Source: Cyclobacteriaceae bacterium
GTDB taxonomy: Bacteria > Bacteroidota > Bacteroidia > Cytophagales > Cyclobacteriaceae
Direction: 5' to 3'
Length of the DNA: 64,000 nucleotides
Assembly (NCBI GenBank): GCA_015488485.1
Contig: WFNR01000114.1
Coordinates: 1-64,000, forward strand
Of the stretch, positions 27,882-36,712 are shown piece by piece. Each line of letters begins with the position of its first letter. Position 1 is the stretch's first letter. Under the pieces are notes generated by a model, which was not told where the DNA came from, searched no databases, and was given only the letters and a program-made list of their open reading frames with translations. The position numbers and the translations under genes were made by a program.

Positions 27882-28575
27882 ACTGGCCGGTGAGCATATC
27901 ATAAAGCTGTTGGGTGCCGCTGGTGGCGGGTAGGGGTATTTTGGTAAGGTTCGGAATGGTGTCTACTGCAGGTATGTTGGGGTCAATAATGTATTTGGGC
28001 TTGTCGCGCGGCACATAGTGAACCAGTCCGGAAGCCGGATAAACTACCAGCGAGGTACCGATAATCACGAAAATATCAGCTGTGGCTGCTTCTGCGGCTG
28101 CCGTTTCAAACATGGGTACCATCTCGCCAAACCATACGATATGCGGTCGCAATTGACTACCCAGTTCGCAGGTATCACCCAGGTTGAGTTCTTCGCCCTC
28201 AATATCGTAAACCAAATTGGGATTGGCAGTGCTGCGGCATTGGTCGAGACGCCCATGCAGATGAATTACCTTGCTGGAGCCACCTCTTTCGTGCAGGTCG
28301 TCCACATTCTGGGTGATGATGGTCACCTTATAATAGTCTTCAAGTTGTGCCAATAGCTTATGCGCCAGATTGGGTTGCGCTTGCCGTGCTGCCTTACGTC
28401 TTTCATTATAAAAACGCAGTACGGTGGCAGGGTCTCTTTCCCAACCTTCGGGCGAGGCCACTTCCATTATGTCATAGCCTTCCCACAGGCCACCAGCATC
28501 GCGAAAGGTGCTCAGGCCGCTTTCGGCACTTACTCCAGCCCCCGTAAGCACCACCAGATGTTGTTTCTCTGCCAT
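27853..28575 (-). CDS. cobB: Sirtuin, NAD-dependent protein deacylase (SIRT5/CobB type)
   Basis: A 240-residue cytoplasmic sirtuin that removes acyl groups from lysines using NAD. Visible are the Rossmann motif TGAGVSAESGLSTFRD (11-26), TQNVD (88-92), catalytic His107 (LHG) and FGEM near 149-152. Tyr56 and Arg59 (FYNERR) match the Tyr-x-x-Arg pair that gives class III sirtuins preference for succinyl- or malonyl-lysine. The zinc module is reduced: only Cys113 and Cys136 are seen where four cysteines are usual, so zinc is probably not bound. The 3' end overlaps menC by 29 bases, tail to tail. It is divergent from the DUF4251 gene. Confidence 0.93.
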   Translation of the reverse strand: MAEKQHLVVLTGAGVSAESGLSTFRDAGGLWEGYDIMEVASPEGWERDPATVLRFYNERRKAARQAQPNLAHKLLAQLEDYYKVTIITQNVDDLHERGGSSKVIHLHGRLDQCRSTANPNLVYDIEGEELNLGDTCELGSQLRPHIVWFGEMVPMFETAAAEAATADIFVIIGTSLVVYPASGLVHYVPRDKPKYIIDPNIPAVDTIPNLTKIPLPATSGTQQLYDMLTGQSKQAGARPS

Positions 28576-28617
28576 ATTCTTAAACCGGTATGAATTTTGT
28601 AACGTACATCTTAAGTG

Positions 28618-28636
28618 AAAAATAATGATTATTTTT
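28618..28636. promoter_or_regulatory. AT-rich near-perfect palindrome between divergent genes
   Basis: AAAAATAAT, one G, then ATTATTTTT: a perfect 9-base inverted repeat with a 1-base spacer, 22 bases before the DUF4251 start and 42 bases from the sirtuin start. A symmetric site of this size between divergent genes could be an operator. It could also be chance in an AT-rich spacer. Confidence 0.3.
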
Positions 28637-28658
28637 AAGAACCTTAAATATTGTTATC

Positions 28659-29213
28659 ATGAAAGGGATAAAGTTATTGATTTTACTGCTGCTCACCGGT
28701 ATGGTAGCCTTTGCGCAAGGCAAGGTTGATAAAAAAGCAGACAAGAAAGCCCGCAAGGAGGCCAAAATGGCCGAAGACCGGGCCAATGCCGCCCGCCTGA
28801 TGGCGCTCTTCGAGAGCCGCAGATTTGTGCTTCAGGCTGAAAGATTATATGATAAACACAACGAAAGTTTTGTGTTGGCCGACAATCTGAATTTTATAAT
28901 GTATGAGGAGGATAAAGCAACAATTCAATTGTCATTTCAGGAATTAGTTGGCTGGAATGGCCTGGGAGGAGTTACCCTAGATGGTGAAATAGAAAAAATG
29001 GAAATCACAAAAAATAAAAAAGGTGTTGGTTTTACAGCTAACAGTGTTATCAAGAATGATTTGGGTGGGGTCACGAATTTGATATTTTCTGTAAATGCTT
29101 CCGGTCAGGCCCGGGTGACATTATATGGAAGTTTTGGCAGCAGGTTGGTGCTGGAAGGACGTATTGTTACCTTGGAAGATGCCAGTATATACAAAGGTAG
29201 TCCGCGCTATTAA
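28659..29213 (+). CDS. DUF4251 secreted protein
   Basis: A 184-residue protein with a signal peptide (MKGIKLLILLLLTGMVAFAQ) followed by a very basic helix (KVDKKADKKARKEAKMAEDR). It then has the DUF4251 core, starting at LFESRRFVLQAERLYD and ending in LEGRIVTLEDASIYKGS. DUF4251 is a Bacteroidota family of beta-rich periplasmic proteins of unknown function. It stands alone, divergent from the sirtuin gene and about 150 bases upstream of glnN, which has its own promoter. Confidence 0.85.
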   Translation: MKGIKLLILLLLTGMVAFAQGKVDKKADKKARKEAKMAEDRANAARLMALFESRRFVLQAERLYDKHNESFVLADNLNFIMYEEDKATIQLSFQELVGWNGLGGVTLDGEIEKMEITKNKKGVGFTANSVIKNDLGGVTNLIFSVNASGQARVTLYGSFGSRLVLEGRIVTLEDASIYKGSPRY

Positions 29214-29297
29214 ATTGTATTAGTAGTTTAAAATTGAGCCGAAATTTTTAAAAAATACAAAAAAAGAGCAAAAACAAGTTAAAAAATAACCCTAAAA

Positions 29298-29329
29298 TTG
29301 TTTTTCAGACAAAAAATAATCTACTTTTG
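29298..29329 (+). promoter_or_regulatory. Bacteroidota-type promoter of glnN
   Basis: TTG at 29298-29300, 21 bases, then TACTTTTG at 29322-29329, which fully matches the TAnnTTTG -7 box. The predicted start of transcription is near 29336, leaving a leader of about 25 bases before the ATG at 29361. The flanking spacer is very A-rich. Confidence 0.7.
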
Positions 29330-29360
29330 GGTCAAAATTAACCCCAACCCCTGAAAAACT

Positions 29361-31523
29361 ATGGCATATTTACGATTTAAGGCCTTGGAAATGGTTCAGA
29401 CCAGGCCGGAAGTGCGGGTAGAGGCGCCTTCCAACAAGATTTCCGATTTTTTCGGTGAAAATGTTTTTGACCTTGAAAAGATGCGTGCCGCTCTGAGCAA
29501 CAATGCTTTTAAGCGGGTAAAGCAGGCTATTGAACGAGGTGAGAAAATCGATGAAGAAACGGCTGATGCCGTAGCTTCGGCTGCCAAAACCTGGGCGGTA
29601 AACAAAGGTATTACGCACTACACGCATTGGTTTCAGCCGCTTACCGGAGCTACTGCTGAAAAGCACGATTCTTTTTTCGATGCACTTGATGGAATCGAAA
29701 AATTAAAGGGCAGCGCTCTGGTACAGCAAGAGCCCGATGCCTCTTCTTTCCCCAATGGGGGTATCCGCAGTACTTTTGAGGCCCGCGGCTATACCGCCTG
29801 GGATCCCAGCTCGCCTATCTTTATCCTGGGCCGCACGCTGTGTATCCCTACCGTATTTGTGGCCTACACCGGTGAGGCACTCGATTATAAGGCGCCTTTG
29901 CTGAAAAGCATGGAAGCTATCAACAAGGCGGCTGTTAAGGTGTGCCAGCTATTCGATCGTAATGTAACCCGCGTAAACCCCTCGCTGGGTTGTGAGCAGG
30001 AGTATTTCGTGATAGACCGCGCCTTGCACGATGCCCGTCCCGACCTGGTGATGAGTGGTCGCACGGTGTTCGGGCATAATCCGGCCCGCGGCCAGCAATT
30101 GGACGACCATTATTTCGGTTCCATACCCAACCGGGTTTACGACTACATGAAAGATTTTGAGATTGAAGCGCTCAAGCTCGGCATACCCGTAAGCACACGC
30201 CATAACGAAGTGGCACCCAGTCAGTTTGAGGTAGCTCCGCTTTTTGAAGAAATCAATGTAGCCACCGACCACAACCAGTTGCTGATGGAAGTGATGAACC
30301 GCGTGGCGGTCAAGCACAAGCTCAAGGTGCTCTTCCATGAAAAGCCCTTTGCCGGTCTTAACGGCAGTGGTAAGCACAACAACTGGTCGCTGATTACCAA
30401 TACCGGAGTCAACCTGTTCCAACCCAGTTCATCGGCTCGTGAAAACCTGCAATTCCTGACTTTCTTCGTATGTACCATCAAGGCCATCTATAAAAATGCC
30501 GCTTTGCTACGCGCCAGTATAGCCTCGGCCGGCAACGATCACCGCCTGGGGGCTAACGAAGCGCCTCCGGCCATTATGTCGGTGTTTATTGGTGAGCAGC
30601 TAACCGGCATTCTTGATGAAATAGAGAAAAATGGCAATGTGAAGGTTCGCAAAGGGGAGAATATGTACCTGAAACTCGGTATCGACAAAATACCGGAAAT
30701 CTTTCTCGACAATACCGACCGCAACCGTACATCGCCTTTTGCCTTTACCGGTAATAAGTTCGAGCTGCGGGCTGTTGGGGCTGATGCCAACGTAGCGGCA
30801 CCCATGACGGTGCTCAACCTGATTGTGGCCGATGTGCTTACCGAATTCTATCAGGAGGTTGATAAGGAATTGGCCAAAGGCAAGGATAAGAAAATTGCCA
30901 TTGTGCAAATTCTGCAAAAGTATATCAAGGAGTCAAAGGCCATCCGTTTTGAAGGTGACGGTTATTCGGAAGAATGGGTGAAAGAAGCGAAAAAGCGTGG
31001 TTTGCCTAATGTGAAGGATACCCCACGTGCCCTGGATGCATTTCTGGCCAAAGATGCCATTAAGCTCTATGAAAAATTCAATGTAATGAATAAGGTAGAG
31101 CTGGAAGCCCGCAATGAAATCATGCTGGAGAATTATATAATGAAAATACAAATAGAAGCGCGGGTAATGGGCGATCTGGCGCACAATCATATTGCACCTA
31201 CGGTAATCAAATACCAGAATAAATTGCTGGAAAATGCCCGCGGCCTGAAGGAGCTGCGCCTCGACAACAAGCACATCAAGCAAACGTTGCAGGAGGTAAA
31301 CAAATACCTGCAAATAATGATGACCGAGGTGGATAAGATGGTAGAGGAGCGCAAGCGGGTAAACAAAATTGCTGATGTGCGCAAGCGGGCCATCGCCTAT
31401 TGCGATGACATCAAGGGCAAGTACTTTGATAAAATCAGGGATGCAGTGGACCACCTGGAGCTGCTGGTAGATGATGAGGACTGGCCATTGCCCAAGTACC
31501 GCGAGATGTTGTTTATTAAGTAA
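29361..31523 (+). CDS. glnN: Glutamine synthetase type III
   Basis: GSIII makes glutamine from glutamate, ammonia and ATP, and is the main ammonia-assimilating synthetase in many Bacteroidota. The 720 residues are the normal length, against about 470 for GSI. The GSIII-specific N-terminal part (FGENVFDLEKMRAAL, THYTHWFQPLTG) is present. So are the metal- and substrate-binding stretches NPSLGCEQEYFVID, VATDHNQLLMEV, FHEKPFAGLNGSGKHNNWS and NRTSPFAFTGNKFELRAVG. The helical C-terminal extension is also complete. It is monocistronic: its own promoter lies upstream and a strong terminator sits 24 bases after the stop. Confidence 0.97.
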   Translation: MAYLRFKALEMVQTRPEVRVEAPSNKISDFFGENVFDLEKMRAALSNNAFKRVKQAIERGEKIDEETADAVASAAKTWAVNKGITHYTHWFQPLTGATAEKHDSFFDALDGIEKLKGSALVQQEPDASSFPNGGIRSTFEARGYTAWDPSSPIFILGRTLCIPTVFVAYTGEALDYKAPLLKSMEAINKAAVKVCQLFDRNVTRVNPSLGCEQEYFVIDRALHDARPDLVMSGRTVFGHNPARGQQLDDHYFGSIPNRVYDYMKDFEIEALKLGIPVSTRHNEVAPSQFEVAPLFEEINVATDHNQLLMEVMNRVAVKHKLKVLFHEKPFAGLNGSGKHNNWSLITNTGVNLFQPSSSARENLQFLTFFVCTIKAIYKNAALLRASIASAGNDHRLGANEAPPAIMSVFIGEQLTGILDEIEKNGNVKVRKGENMYLKLGIDKIPEIFLDNTDRNRTSPFAFTGNKFELRAVGADANVAAPMTVLNLIVADVLTEFYQEVDKELAKGKDKKIAIVQILQKYIKESKAIRFEGDGYSEEWVKEAKKRGLPNVKDTPRALDAFLAKDAIKLYEKFNVMNKVELEARNEIMLENYIMKIQIEARVMGDLAHNHIAPTVIKYQNKLLENARGLKELRLDNKHIKQTLQEVNKYLQIMMTEVDKMVEERKRVNKIADVRKRAIAYCDDIKGKYFDKIRDAVDHLELLVDDEDWPLPKYREMLFIK

Positions 31524-31546
31524 ACAGTTTAAGATTTTTGGTGATG

Positions 31547-31572
31547 AAAGCGACCTGCTGGTCGCTTTTTTT
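31547..31572 (+). terminator. Intrinsic terminator of glnN
   Basis: A perfect 9-bp stem AAAGCGACC / GGTCGCTTT with a TGCT loop, followed by a T run. It lies between glnN and the convergent epimerase gene, whose stop codon is directly next to it. Confidence 0.9.
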
Positions 31573-31573
31573 G

Positions 31574-32587
31574 TCAGCTATCGCCAAAAAATCTGCTAAT
31601 CATAGCCGTATCCTGGGTTTTAAGGGCCTGCATGGGTTCGGAATGTGCCAGCAATTTTTTCTTGATAAACGGGCGTAATAACCTGGTGAGCCACCTGGTA
31701 AGCGGTTTGGTAGCAGCCTGGCGCAGGCGGAAAAAGTCTTCTACCGTATCTTGTCTGAAATGCAGGAGATCTTCCAGTTGGTCGCCATCGGCATAATAAC
31801 CGCAATGGAAATTGATGCGCGCAAAACTTTTTTCCGGCAGGTCGAACCGGCCCAACCCGGCAATATGAAAGCTACGTTCCAACAACTCGCGATAGCCGAT
31901 GCGGCAGGCCTCGCCACCGCTAAGGTTAAAAATTCGGCCTTTTAAGTCCTCCCGGTGGGCCACGGCAGCCGCAAAAGCCCGACCGGCATCATCGGGGGTG
32001 ATAAGCTCTATGGGTGTATCGAGCGGCATATGAAACATCAGCTTGGAAATCTGGTGGTTGTCACCACCCATGACGGCCGTAATGCGGAAGATGGTATAAT
32101 CCAGTCCCGACTCCTGCACCAGTTTTTCGGCTGCTATTTTGGTCACGGCATATTCATCGCCCACACTGGGCTGTAAAGGATCGCCCACCTTTATCCACGG
32201 ATTGGCCAGCCGGTCGCCATATACCGATATGCTGGAGCCGTAAACAAAAAAACAGCCGGCTGCCTGTTCATGGGCCAGCTTGAGCAAATGCCGGGTGCCT
32301 TCCACATTTACCTGTCGGGCCAGTTCGGACTGCTCATCGGCCAGTGGCGGTATTACGGCCGCCAGGTGGATAATGACATCCTGGCCTTTAACCAACGGCT
32401 TAAGGGTAGTTGGTTGGGTCAGGTCGGCTGTTATGGTTTTTACCCGGTTGTTAAAATGCTTGAATACCTGCCGTGTTTGCTTGTTGTCAAGGTCGGTGGC
32501 CGTCACCTCATACTGCGGGTGCTTGCTTAATTGCTCTACCGTGGCTTTACCCACGGTGCCGGCCGCTCCGGTTACCAATATGCGCAT
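31574..32587 (-). CDS. NAD(P)-dependent epimerase/dehydratase (extended SDR)
   Basis: A 337-residue extended short-chain dehydrogenase. It has the nucleotide-binding GAAGTVG (7-13), NVEGTRHLL, catalytic Ser119, and Tyr146-x-x-x-Lys150 (EYAVTK). The substrate is probably a nucleotide sugar or another small molecule and cannot be deduced. I chose the ATG at 32585-32587, which gives the standard start MRILVTGAAG; the frame stays open 15 codons upstream but that extension does not fit the fold. It is convergent with glnN and divergent from the M20 peptidase. Confidence 0.85.
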   Translation of the reverse strand: MRILVTGAAGTVGKATVEQLSKHPQYEVTATDLDNKQTRQVFKHFNNRVKTITADLTQPTTLKPLVKGQDVIIHLAAVIPPLADEQSELARQVNVEGTRHLLKLAHEQAAGCFFVYGSSISVYGDRLANPWIKVGDPLQPSVGDEYAVTKIAAEKLVQESGLDYTIFRITAVMGGDNHQISKLMFHMPLDTPIELITPDDAGRAFAAAVAHREDLKGRIFNLSGGEACRIGYRELLERSFHIAGLGRFDLPEKSFARINFHCGYYADGDQLEDLLHFRQDTVEDFFRLRQAATKPLTRWLTRLLRPFIKKKLLAHSEPMQALKTQDTAMISRFFGDS

Positions 32588-32715
32588 CTTTGCTAAAAAA
32601 TTTTCACAGTAAAGATAACCGGCCGCTACCACTTATCATTTTTCCGATGTCATTCTTATGCAGACGAGCCATTCTTGCTATTTTTAAGACGAATTTTTGG
32701 GTAAATCACATTAAT

Positions 32716-34020
32716 ATGAAAATGCGTAACGTAACGATAATCTTTTTGGCTATGGTAATAGCCGGCATTTCTGCACAGGCGCAGAAGTTGTCCCGTACTG
32801 AAAAGCAAATTCTTAAAATAGTAAGCCAGAATAACCGGGATGCCCTGGCTTTTCTGGAGAAAGTGGTGAATATCAACAGCGGCACCATGAATCTGGACGG
32901 AGTGCGGGCTGTAGGCCGGGAGTTTGATACGGCCTTTGCGGCCATCGGTTTTGAGACCCGCTGGGTGGATATGCCGGCAGAGATGCAACGTGCCGGACAT
33001 TTGTTTGCCGAACACCGCGGCAGCAAGGGCAAGCGCCTGCTTTTGATCGGTCATCTCGATACGGTTTTTGAAAAAGACAGTCCCTTTCAGAAATATGAAG
33101 TACAGGGCGATACCATAGCCCTGGGGCCCGGCACGGAAGATATGAAGGGCGGTGATGTGATAATGTTGTATGCCCTGAAAGCCTTGTATGAGGCCGGGGT
33201 GCTGGATGATACGCAGATTGTGGTAGCCCTGCATGGCGATGAAGAAGAAACAGGCAAGCCGTTGAGTATTAGCCGGGAAGACATTATCGAGGCCGGTAAA
33301 TGGGCCGAGATTGCCCTGGGTTTTGAGGCTTCTACCGGTTTTAATGAGGCCACCATAGCCCGCAGGGGTTCCAGCGGCTGGAAGCTGGATGTGAGTGGTA
33401 AGCGCGCTCATAGTGCGGGCATTTTCAGCGAAGAAGATGGCGCGGGAGCCATCTTTGAGGTGTCACGCATCCTGTACCAGTTTTATGACCAACTGCATGC
33501 CGAGCAATACCTTACCTTTAACCCGGGCGTAATCCTGGGTGGCACTTTTGTAGAGTACGACCGTGCCAACTTCAAGGGCACGGCCTACGGCAAATCGAAT
33601 GTAATCCCCCAAACGGCTGTGGTCACCGGTGGGCTACGCTTTATTTCCGAAGATCAAAAAGAGCATGCCCGCGAAGTGATGCGCCAGATCGTGGACAACC
33701 ACCTGCCGAAAACGGATGCTCAAATCGAATTCTGGGACAGCTATCCGGCTATGCCACCTACCGAAGGTAATATGGCGGTGCTGGAAATACTAAGCCAGCT
33801 AAGCCAGGATATGGGACAGGGGCCGGTAAAACCTTTTGATCCGCTTAAGCGGGGGGCGGCCGACATTTCTTTCGTAGCTAAATATGTTGATGGGCTGGAC
33901 GGGCTCGGTGCTATGGGCGGTGGTGGTCATACTCCTCATGAATACATCGACCTGACCACATTCGAGGCCCTTACGCAGCGCACTGCTTTGCTTATCTACC
34001 GCCTGACCAGGGGCGAATAG
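32716..34020 (+). CDS. Secreted M20 family metallopeptidase
   Basis: A 434-residue zinc peptidase with a signal peptide (MKMRNVTIIFLAMVIAGISAQAQ), so probably periplasmic. The M20 motifs are GHLDTVF with metal ligand His113 and Asp115, GPGTEDMKGG with bridging Asp142, HGDEEETG with the Glu pair, and GGGGHTPHE near the C-terminus with the last metal ligand. The dimerisation domain lies in the middle. Relatives cleave C-terminal Glu/Gly (carboxypeptidase G2 type) or dipeptides; the substrate here is unknown. The ATG at 32716 places the signal peptide at the N-terminus; the frame is open further upstream but that part is not protein-like. Confidence 0.9.
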   Translation: MKMRNVTIIFLAMVIAGISAQAQKLSRTEKQILKIVSQNNRDALAFLEKVVNINSGTMNLDGVRAVGREFDTAFAAIGFETRWVDMPAEMQRAGHLFAEHRGSKGKRLLLIGHLDTVFEKDSPFQKYEVQGDTIALGPGTEDMKGGDVIMLYALKALYEAGVLDDTQIVVALHGDEEETGKPLSISREDIIEAGKWAEIALGFEASTGFNEATIARRGSSGWKLDVSGKRAHSAGIFSEEDGAGAIFEVSRILYQFYDQLHAEQYLTFNPGVILGGTFVEYDRANFKGTAYGKSNVIPQTAVVTGGLRFISEDQKEHAREVMRQIVDNHLPKTDAQIEFWDSYPAMPPTEGNMAVLEILSQLSQDMGQGPVKPFDPLKRGAADISFVAKYVDGLDGLGAMGGGGHTPHEYIDLTTFEALTQRTALLIYRLTRGE

Positions 34021-34026
34021 TAGCTC

Positions 34027-35376
34027 CTATAAGCTTCTGTTGGGGTCGAAAGCCTCCAGGTAGTCGGCCACCTTACGCACTACCATACCTCCCAGGGCGC
34101 CATCTACTACGCGGTGGTCGTACGAGTGCGACAGGAACATCTTATGGCGGATGCCGATGAAGTCACCCTCCGGAGTTTCAATCACGGCCGGTTTCTTAAC
34201 AATGGCTCCCAGCGCCATAATGGCTACCTGCGGCTGTACGATGATAGGCGTACCCATTACGTTACCGAATGAACCGACATTGGAAATAGAGAAAGTGCCT
34301 CCGGCCAGTTCATCGGGCTTTAACTTGTTTTCACGTGCCCTGCGGGCCAGATCATTTACTTTCTTGGCCAGCCCCACCAGGTTGTACTGGTCGGCATGGT
34401 GAATAACCGGTACAATCAGGTTGCCACTCGGCAAGGCCACCGCCATGCCGATATTGATATCACGATGGCGGATAATCTTATCGCCCTCTACCGATACATT
34501 GATCATCGGGAAGTCCTTGATGGCCTGTACAATGGCCTCAACGAAGATAGGAGTGAAGGTCAGCTTTTCGCCTTCACGTGCTTCAAACTCTTTCTTTACC
34601 TTATTGCGCCAGTTGACAATATTGGTCACATCTGCTTCTACAAAGGAGGTAACATGCGGTGATATGCGCTTCGATTCCACCATGCGCTCGGCAATCATTT
34701 TGCGCATGCGGTCCATTTCAATGATTTCATCTCCGGCACTTATTGAGGGGCTTGCGCCTGTTACCGGAGCGCTGGCTGCCGGTGCTGTTTGGGTGGCAGG
34801 AGCCTGAGCCGGAGCAGGTTCGCTTACTGCCGGTGCGGCCTGGCGCTGCTTCACATAGGCGAGGATGTCTTTTTTGGTTACGCGGCCGTCCTTGCCGGTA
34901 CCCGGTACGGTCTCCAGCTCGGCCATGGATATATTCTCCTCACGGGCAATATTCAATACCAAAGGAGAATAAAAGCGGCTGTCAGAGGTAGCTTGCTTAG
35001 CCGGTGCGGCTGCCGGTGTCGCCTGGGGTGCAGCAGTGGTTGTCTCCATTACTGCTTCAGGCTCGGCTACCGGTTGCGGTGCCGGCTCCGGAGTAGCCGG
35101 ACTGGCACTACCGTTGCTGCCGGCTTTTTCTTCGGCATCAGTAGTAATGATGGCTATTGGCTGCCCAACGGGTACTACTTCCCCTTCCTGGGCCAGTATC
35201 TTGCTCAGCACACCGGCATGGGTGGCAGGCACTTCGGTATCAACCTTGTCGGTGGCTACTTCCAGCACCGATTCATCTTCTTCTATACGGTCACCTTCCT
35301 TTTTCAACCAGGACAGGATGGTGGCTTCCATGATGCTTTCACCCAATTTGGGCATAACCATTTCTACTTGTGCCAT
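34027..35376 (-). CDS. 2-oxo acid dehydrogenase E2 (dihydrolipoyl acyltransferase)
   Basis: The E2 core subunit of a 2-oxo acid dehydrogenase complex, 449 residues. It has one N-terminal lipoyl domain with lipoyl-Lys44 in ATDKVDTE. An Ala/Pro-rich linker leads to a peripheral subunit-binding domain (SPLVLNIAREENI...GTGKDGRVTKKDIL), then an Ala/Pro linker. The catalytic domain ends with SHSYDHRVVDG, with His421 and Asp425. A single lipoyl domain and this catalytic type fit branched-chain or 2-oxoglutarate complexes as well as pyruvate. E1 and E3 are not in the window, so the substrate is open. It lies 76 bases after cinA on the same strand. Confidence 0.92.
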   Translation of the reverse strand: MAQVEMVMPKLGESIMEATILSWLKKEGDRIEEDESVLEVATDKVDTEVPATHAGVLSKILAQEGEVVPVGQPIAIITTDAEEKAGSNGSASPATPEPAPQPVAEPEAVMETTTAAPQATPAAAPAKQATSDSRFYSPLVLNIAREENISMAELETVPGTGKDGRVTKKDILAYVKQRQAAPAVSEPAPAQAPATQTAPAASAPVTGASPSISAGDEIIEMDRMRKMIAERMVESKRISPHVTSFVEADVTNIVNWRNKVKKEFEAREGEKLTFTPIFVEAIVQAIKDFPMINVSVEGDKIIRHRDINIGMAVALPSGNLIVPVIHHADQYNLVGLAKKVNDLARRARENKLKPDELAGGTFSISNVGSFGNVMGTPIIVQPQVAIMALGAIVKKPAVIETPEGDFIGIRHKMFLSHSYDHRVVDGALGGMVVRKVADYLEAFDPNRSL

Positions 35377-35427
35377 GATATTTTTTGCTTTGATTTAACC
35401 AGCGCCAACAGCCTTCGTTTGGCTTTG

Positions 35428-35435
35428 CAAAAATA
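35428..35435 (-). promoter_or_regulatory. Possible -7 box upstream of the E2 gene
   Basis: The minus strand reads TATTTTTG, a full match to TAnnTTTG, in the 76-base gap between cinA and the E2 gene, about 50 bases before the E2 start. No TTG is found at the usual distance upstream, so it is only a partial promoter match. Confidence 0.35.
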
Positions 35436-35452
35436 CGAAAAAGCAGGCTATT

Positions 35453-36709
35453 TTAGTCCTTTCGGGTTAAAATTCTCCACAGCAGGCCAAGGGTAAAGAT
35501 GGCTGTCAGGCGAATATTTACTTCTCTGTTTTTGAACAGGTTAAGCAGCTTGGTTGCAGTACCATGCGGATGCGCCACGGCTATCCATATGGTACCTACA
35601 GGTTTATCGGGGGTGCCGCCTCCAGGGCCGGCAATACCCGAGGTAGCCAGGCCGTAATCGGTACCCAGACGCCTTTTTACGCCCTCGGCCATAGCCTTTA
35701 CGGTTTCTTCACTCACGGCACCGTGCTTTTGCAAGGTAACAGCAGATACACCGAGCTCTTTTTCCTTGATTTCATTGGCGTAGGCAATGATGCTGCCCCG
35801 GTAATAATCGGAGCTGCCGGCTACGCTGGTGATCAGGTGGGCCAGGTAACCGCCCGTGCAGCTCTCGGCCGTAGCCAGTGTTTGTTGCTGTTTGCGCAAC
35901 AAATCACCTATTACCTGCTCGATTTCATCCTGATCGTAGCCATAGATGTACTTGCCGGCATATGGCTGTAAACGCTGCACTTGCTCATCAATAGCCCTGC
36001 GCATAGCATCCGGGTCGTGGCCGCTCATGGTCAGGCGCAGCTTCACCTGCCCCGGTGAAGGGAGGTATGCCAGCTTGATTTCCTTGGGCAATTGCTGCTC
36101 CCAGGGGGCTATTTTCTCGGCCAGCCACGACTCACCAATGCCGATGGTCTTAATCATTTTGTGTACTACTTCCGGCACATGAAATTTCTCTTTAAGTCGT
36201 GGTAGCACCTGCTCGCTCATCATGGCTTTCATCTCATGTGGCACTCCGGGCATCGACACATATACTTTGCCATTTTCTTCTATCCAGATTCCCGGAGCAG
36301 TGCCCAGCCGGTTGGTGATGTGGCTGGCATTGGCCGGCAGGTGGGTTTGGGCAATGTTGATGTCGGTAAGCTCACGCTTAATCTGCCTGAAAAGCTCCTT
36401 CAGCTCTTGTAAAGCCGCTTCATTTGGCACAAGTTCTACACCAAAATATCTGGCCAACACCGGTTTGGTCAGGTCATCGGCAGTAGGGCCCAGCCCACCG
36501 GTAATTAAGATGATGTCGGCCTGCCGGCCGGCAAAGTCGAGGGCCTGTACTATATCCTCTTCCTTGTCGCCAACGGTAGCTTTGTGTACCAGGCTAAAGC
36601 CGGCCTTATCAAGCTCTATGCTTAGCCACTGTGAGTTGGTGTCGAGGGTCTGACCATACAGGATTTCATCGCCAATGGTGATAATCGCTACCCGTACCTG
36701 TTTGCTCAT
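35453..36709 (-). CDS. cinA: CinA family protein (competence/damage-inducible; NMN deamidase domain)
   Basis: A 418-residue full-length CinA. The N-terminal MoCF-like domain (5-170) begins AIITIGDEILYGQTLDTNSQWL and has ITGGLGPTADDLT; in characterised CinA proteins it acts as an ADP-ribose pyrophosphatase. The C-terminal PncC domain (about 255-410) has ATAESCTGGYLAHLIT and ATSGIAGPGGGTPDKPVGT, the nicotinamide-mononucleotide deamidase active-site region. Together they recycle NAD breakdown products. The gene starts 3 bases after the DnaJ-type zinc-finger gene in a compact minus-strand operon. Confidence 0.95.
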   Translation of the reverse strand: MSKQVRVAIITIGDEILYGQTLDTNSQWLSIELDKAGFSLVHKATVGDKEEDIVQALDFAGRQADIILITGGLGPTADDLTKPVLARYFGVELVPNEAALQELKELFRQIKRELTDINIAQTHLPANASHITNRLGTAPGIWIEENGKVYVSMPGVPHEMKAMMSEQVLPRLKEKFHVPEVVHKMIKTIGIGESWLAEKIAPWEQQLPKEIKLAYLPSPGQVKLRLTMSGHDPDAMRRAIDEQVQRLQPYAGKYIYGYDQDEIEQVIGDLLRKQQQTLATAESCTGGYLAHLITSVAGSSDYYRGSIIAYANEIKEKELGVSAVTLQKHGAVSEETVKAMAEGVKRRLGTDYGLATSGIAGPGGGTPDKPVGTIWIAVAHPHGTATKLLNLFKNREVNIRLTAIFTLGLLWRILTRKD

Positions 36710-36712
36710 GTG

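Noticed and set aside
32473-32715. N-terminal extension of the M20 peptidase
   Set aside because: The extension overlaps the divergent SDR gene and would hide the signal peptide that follows from 32716.
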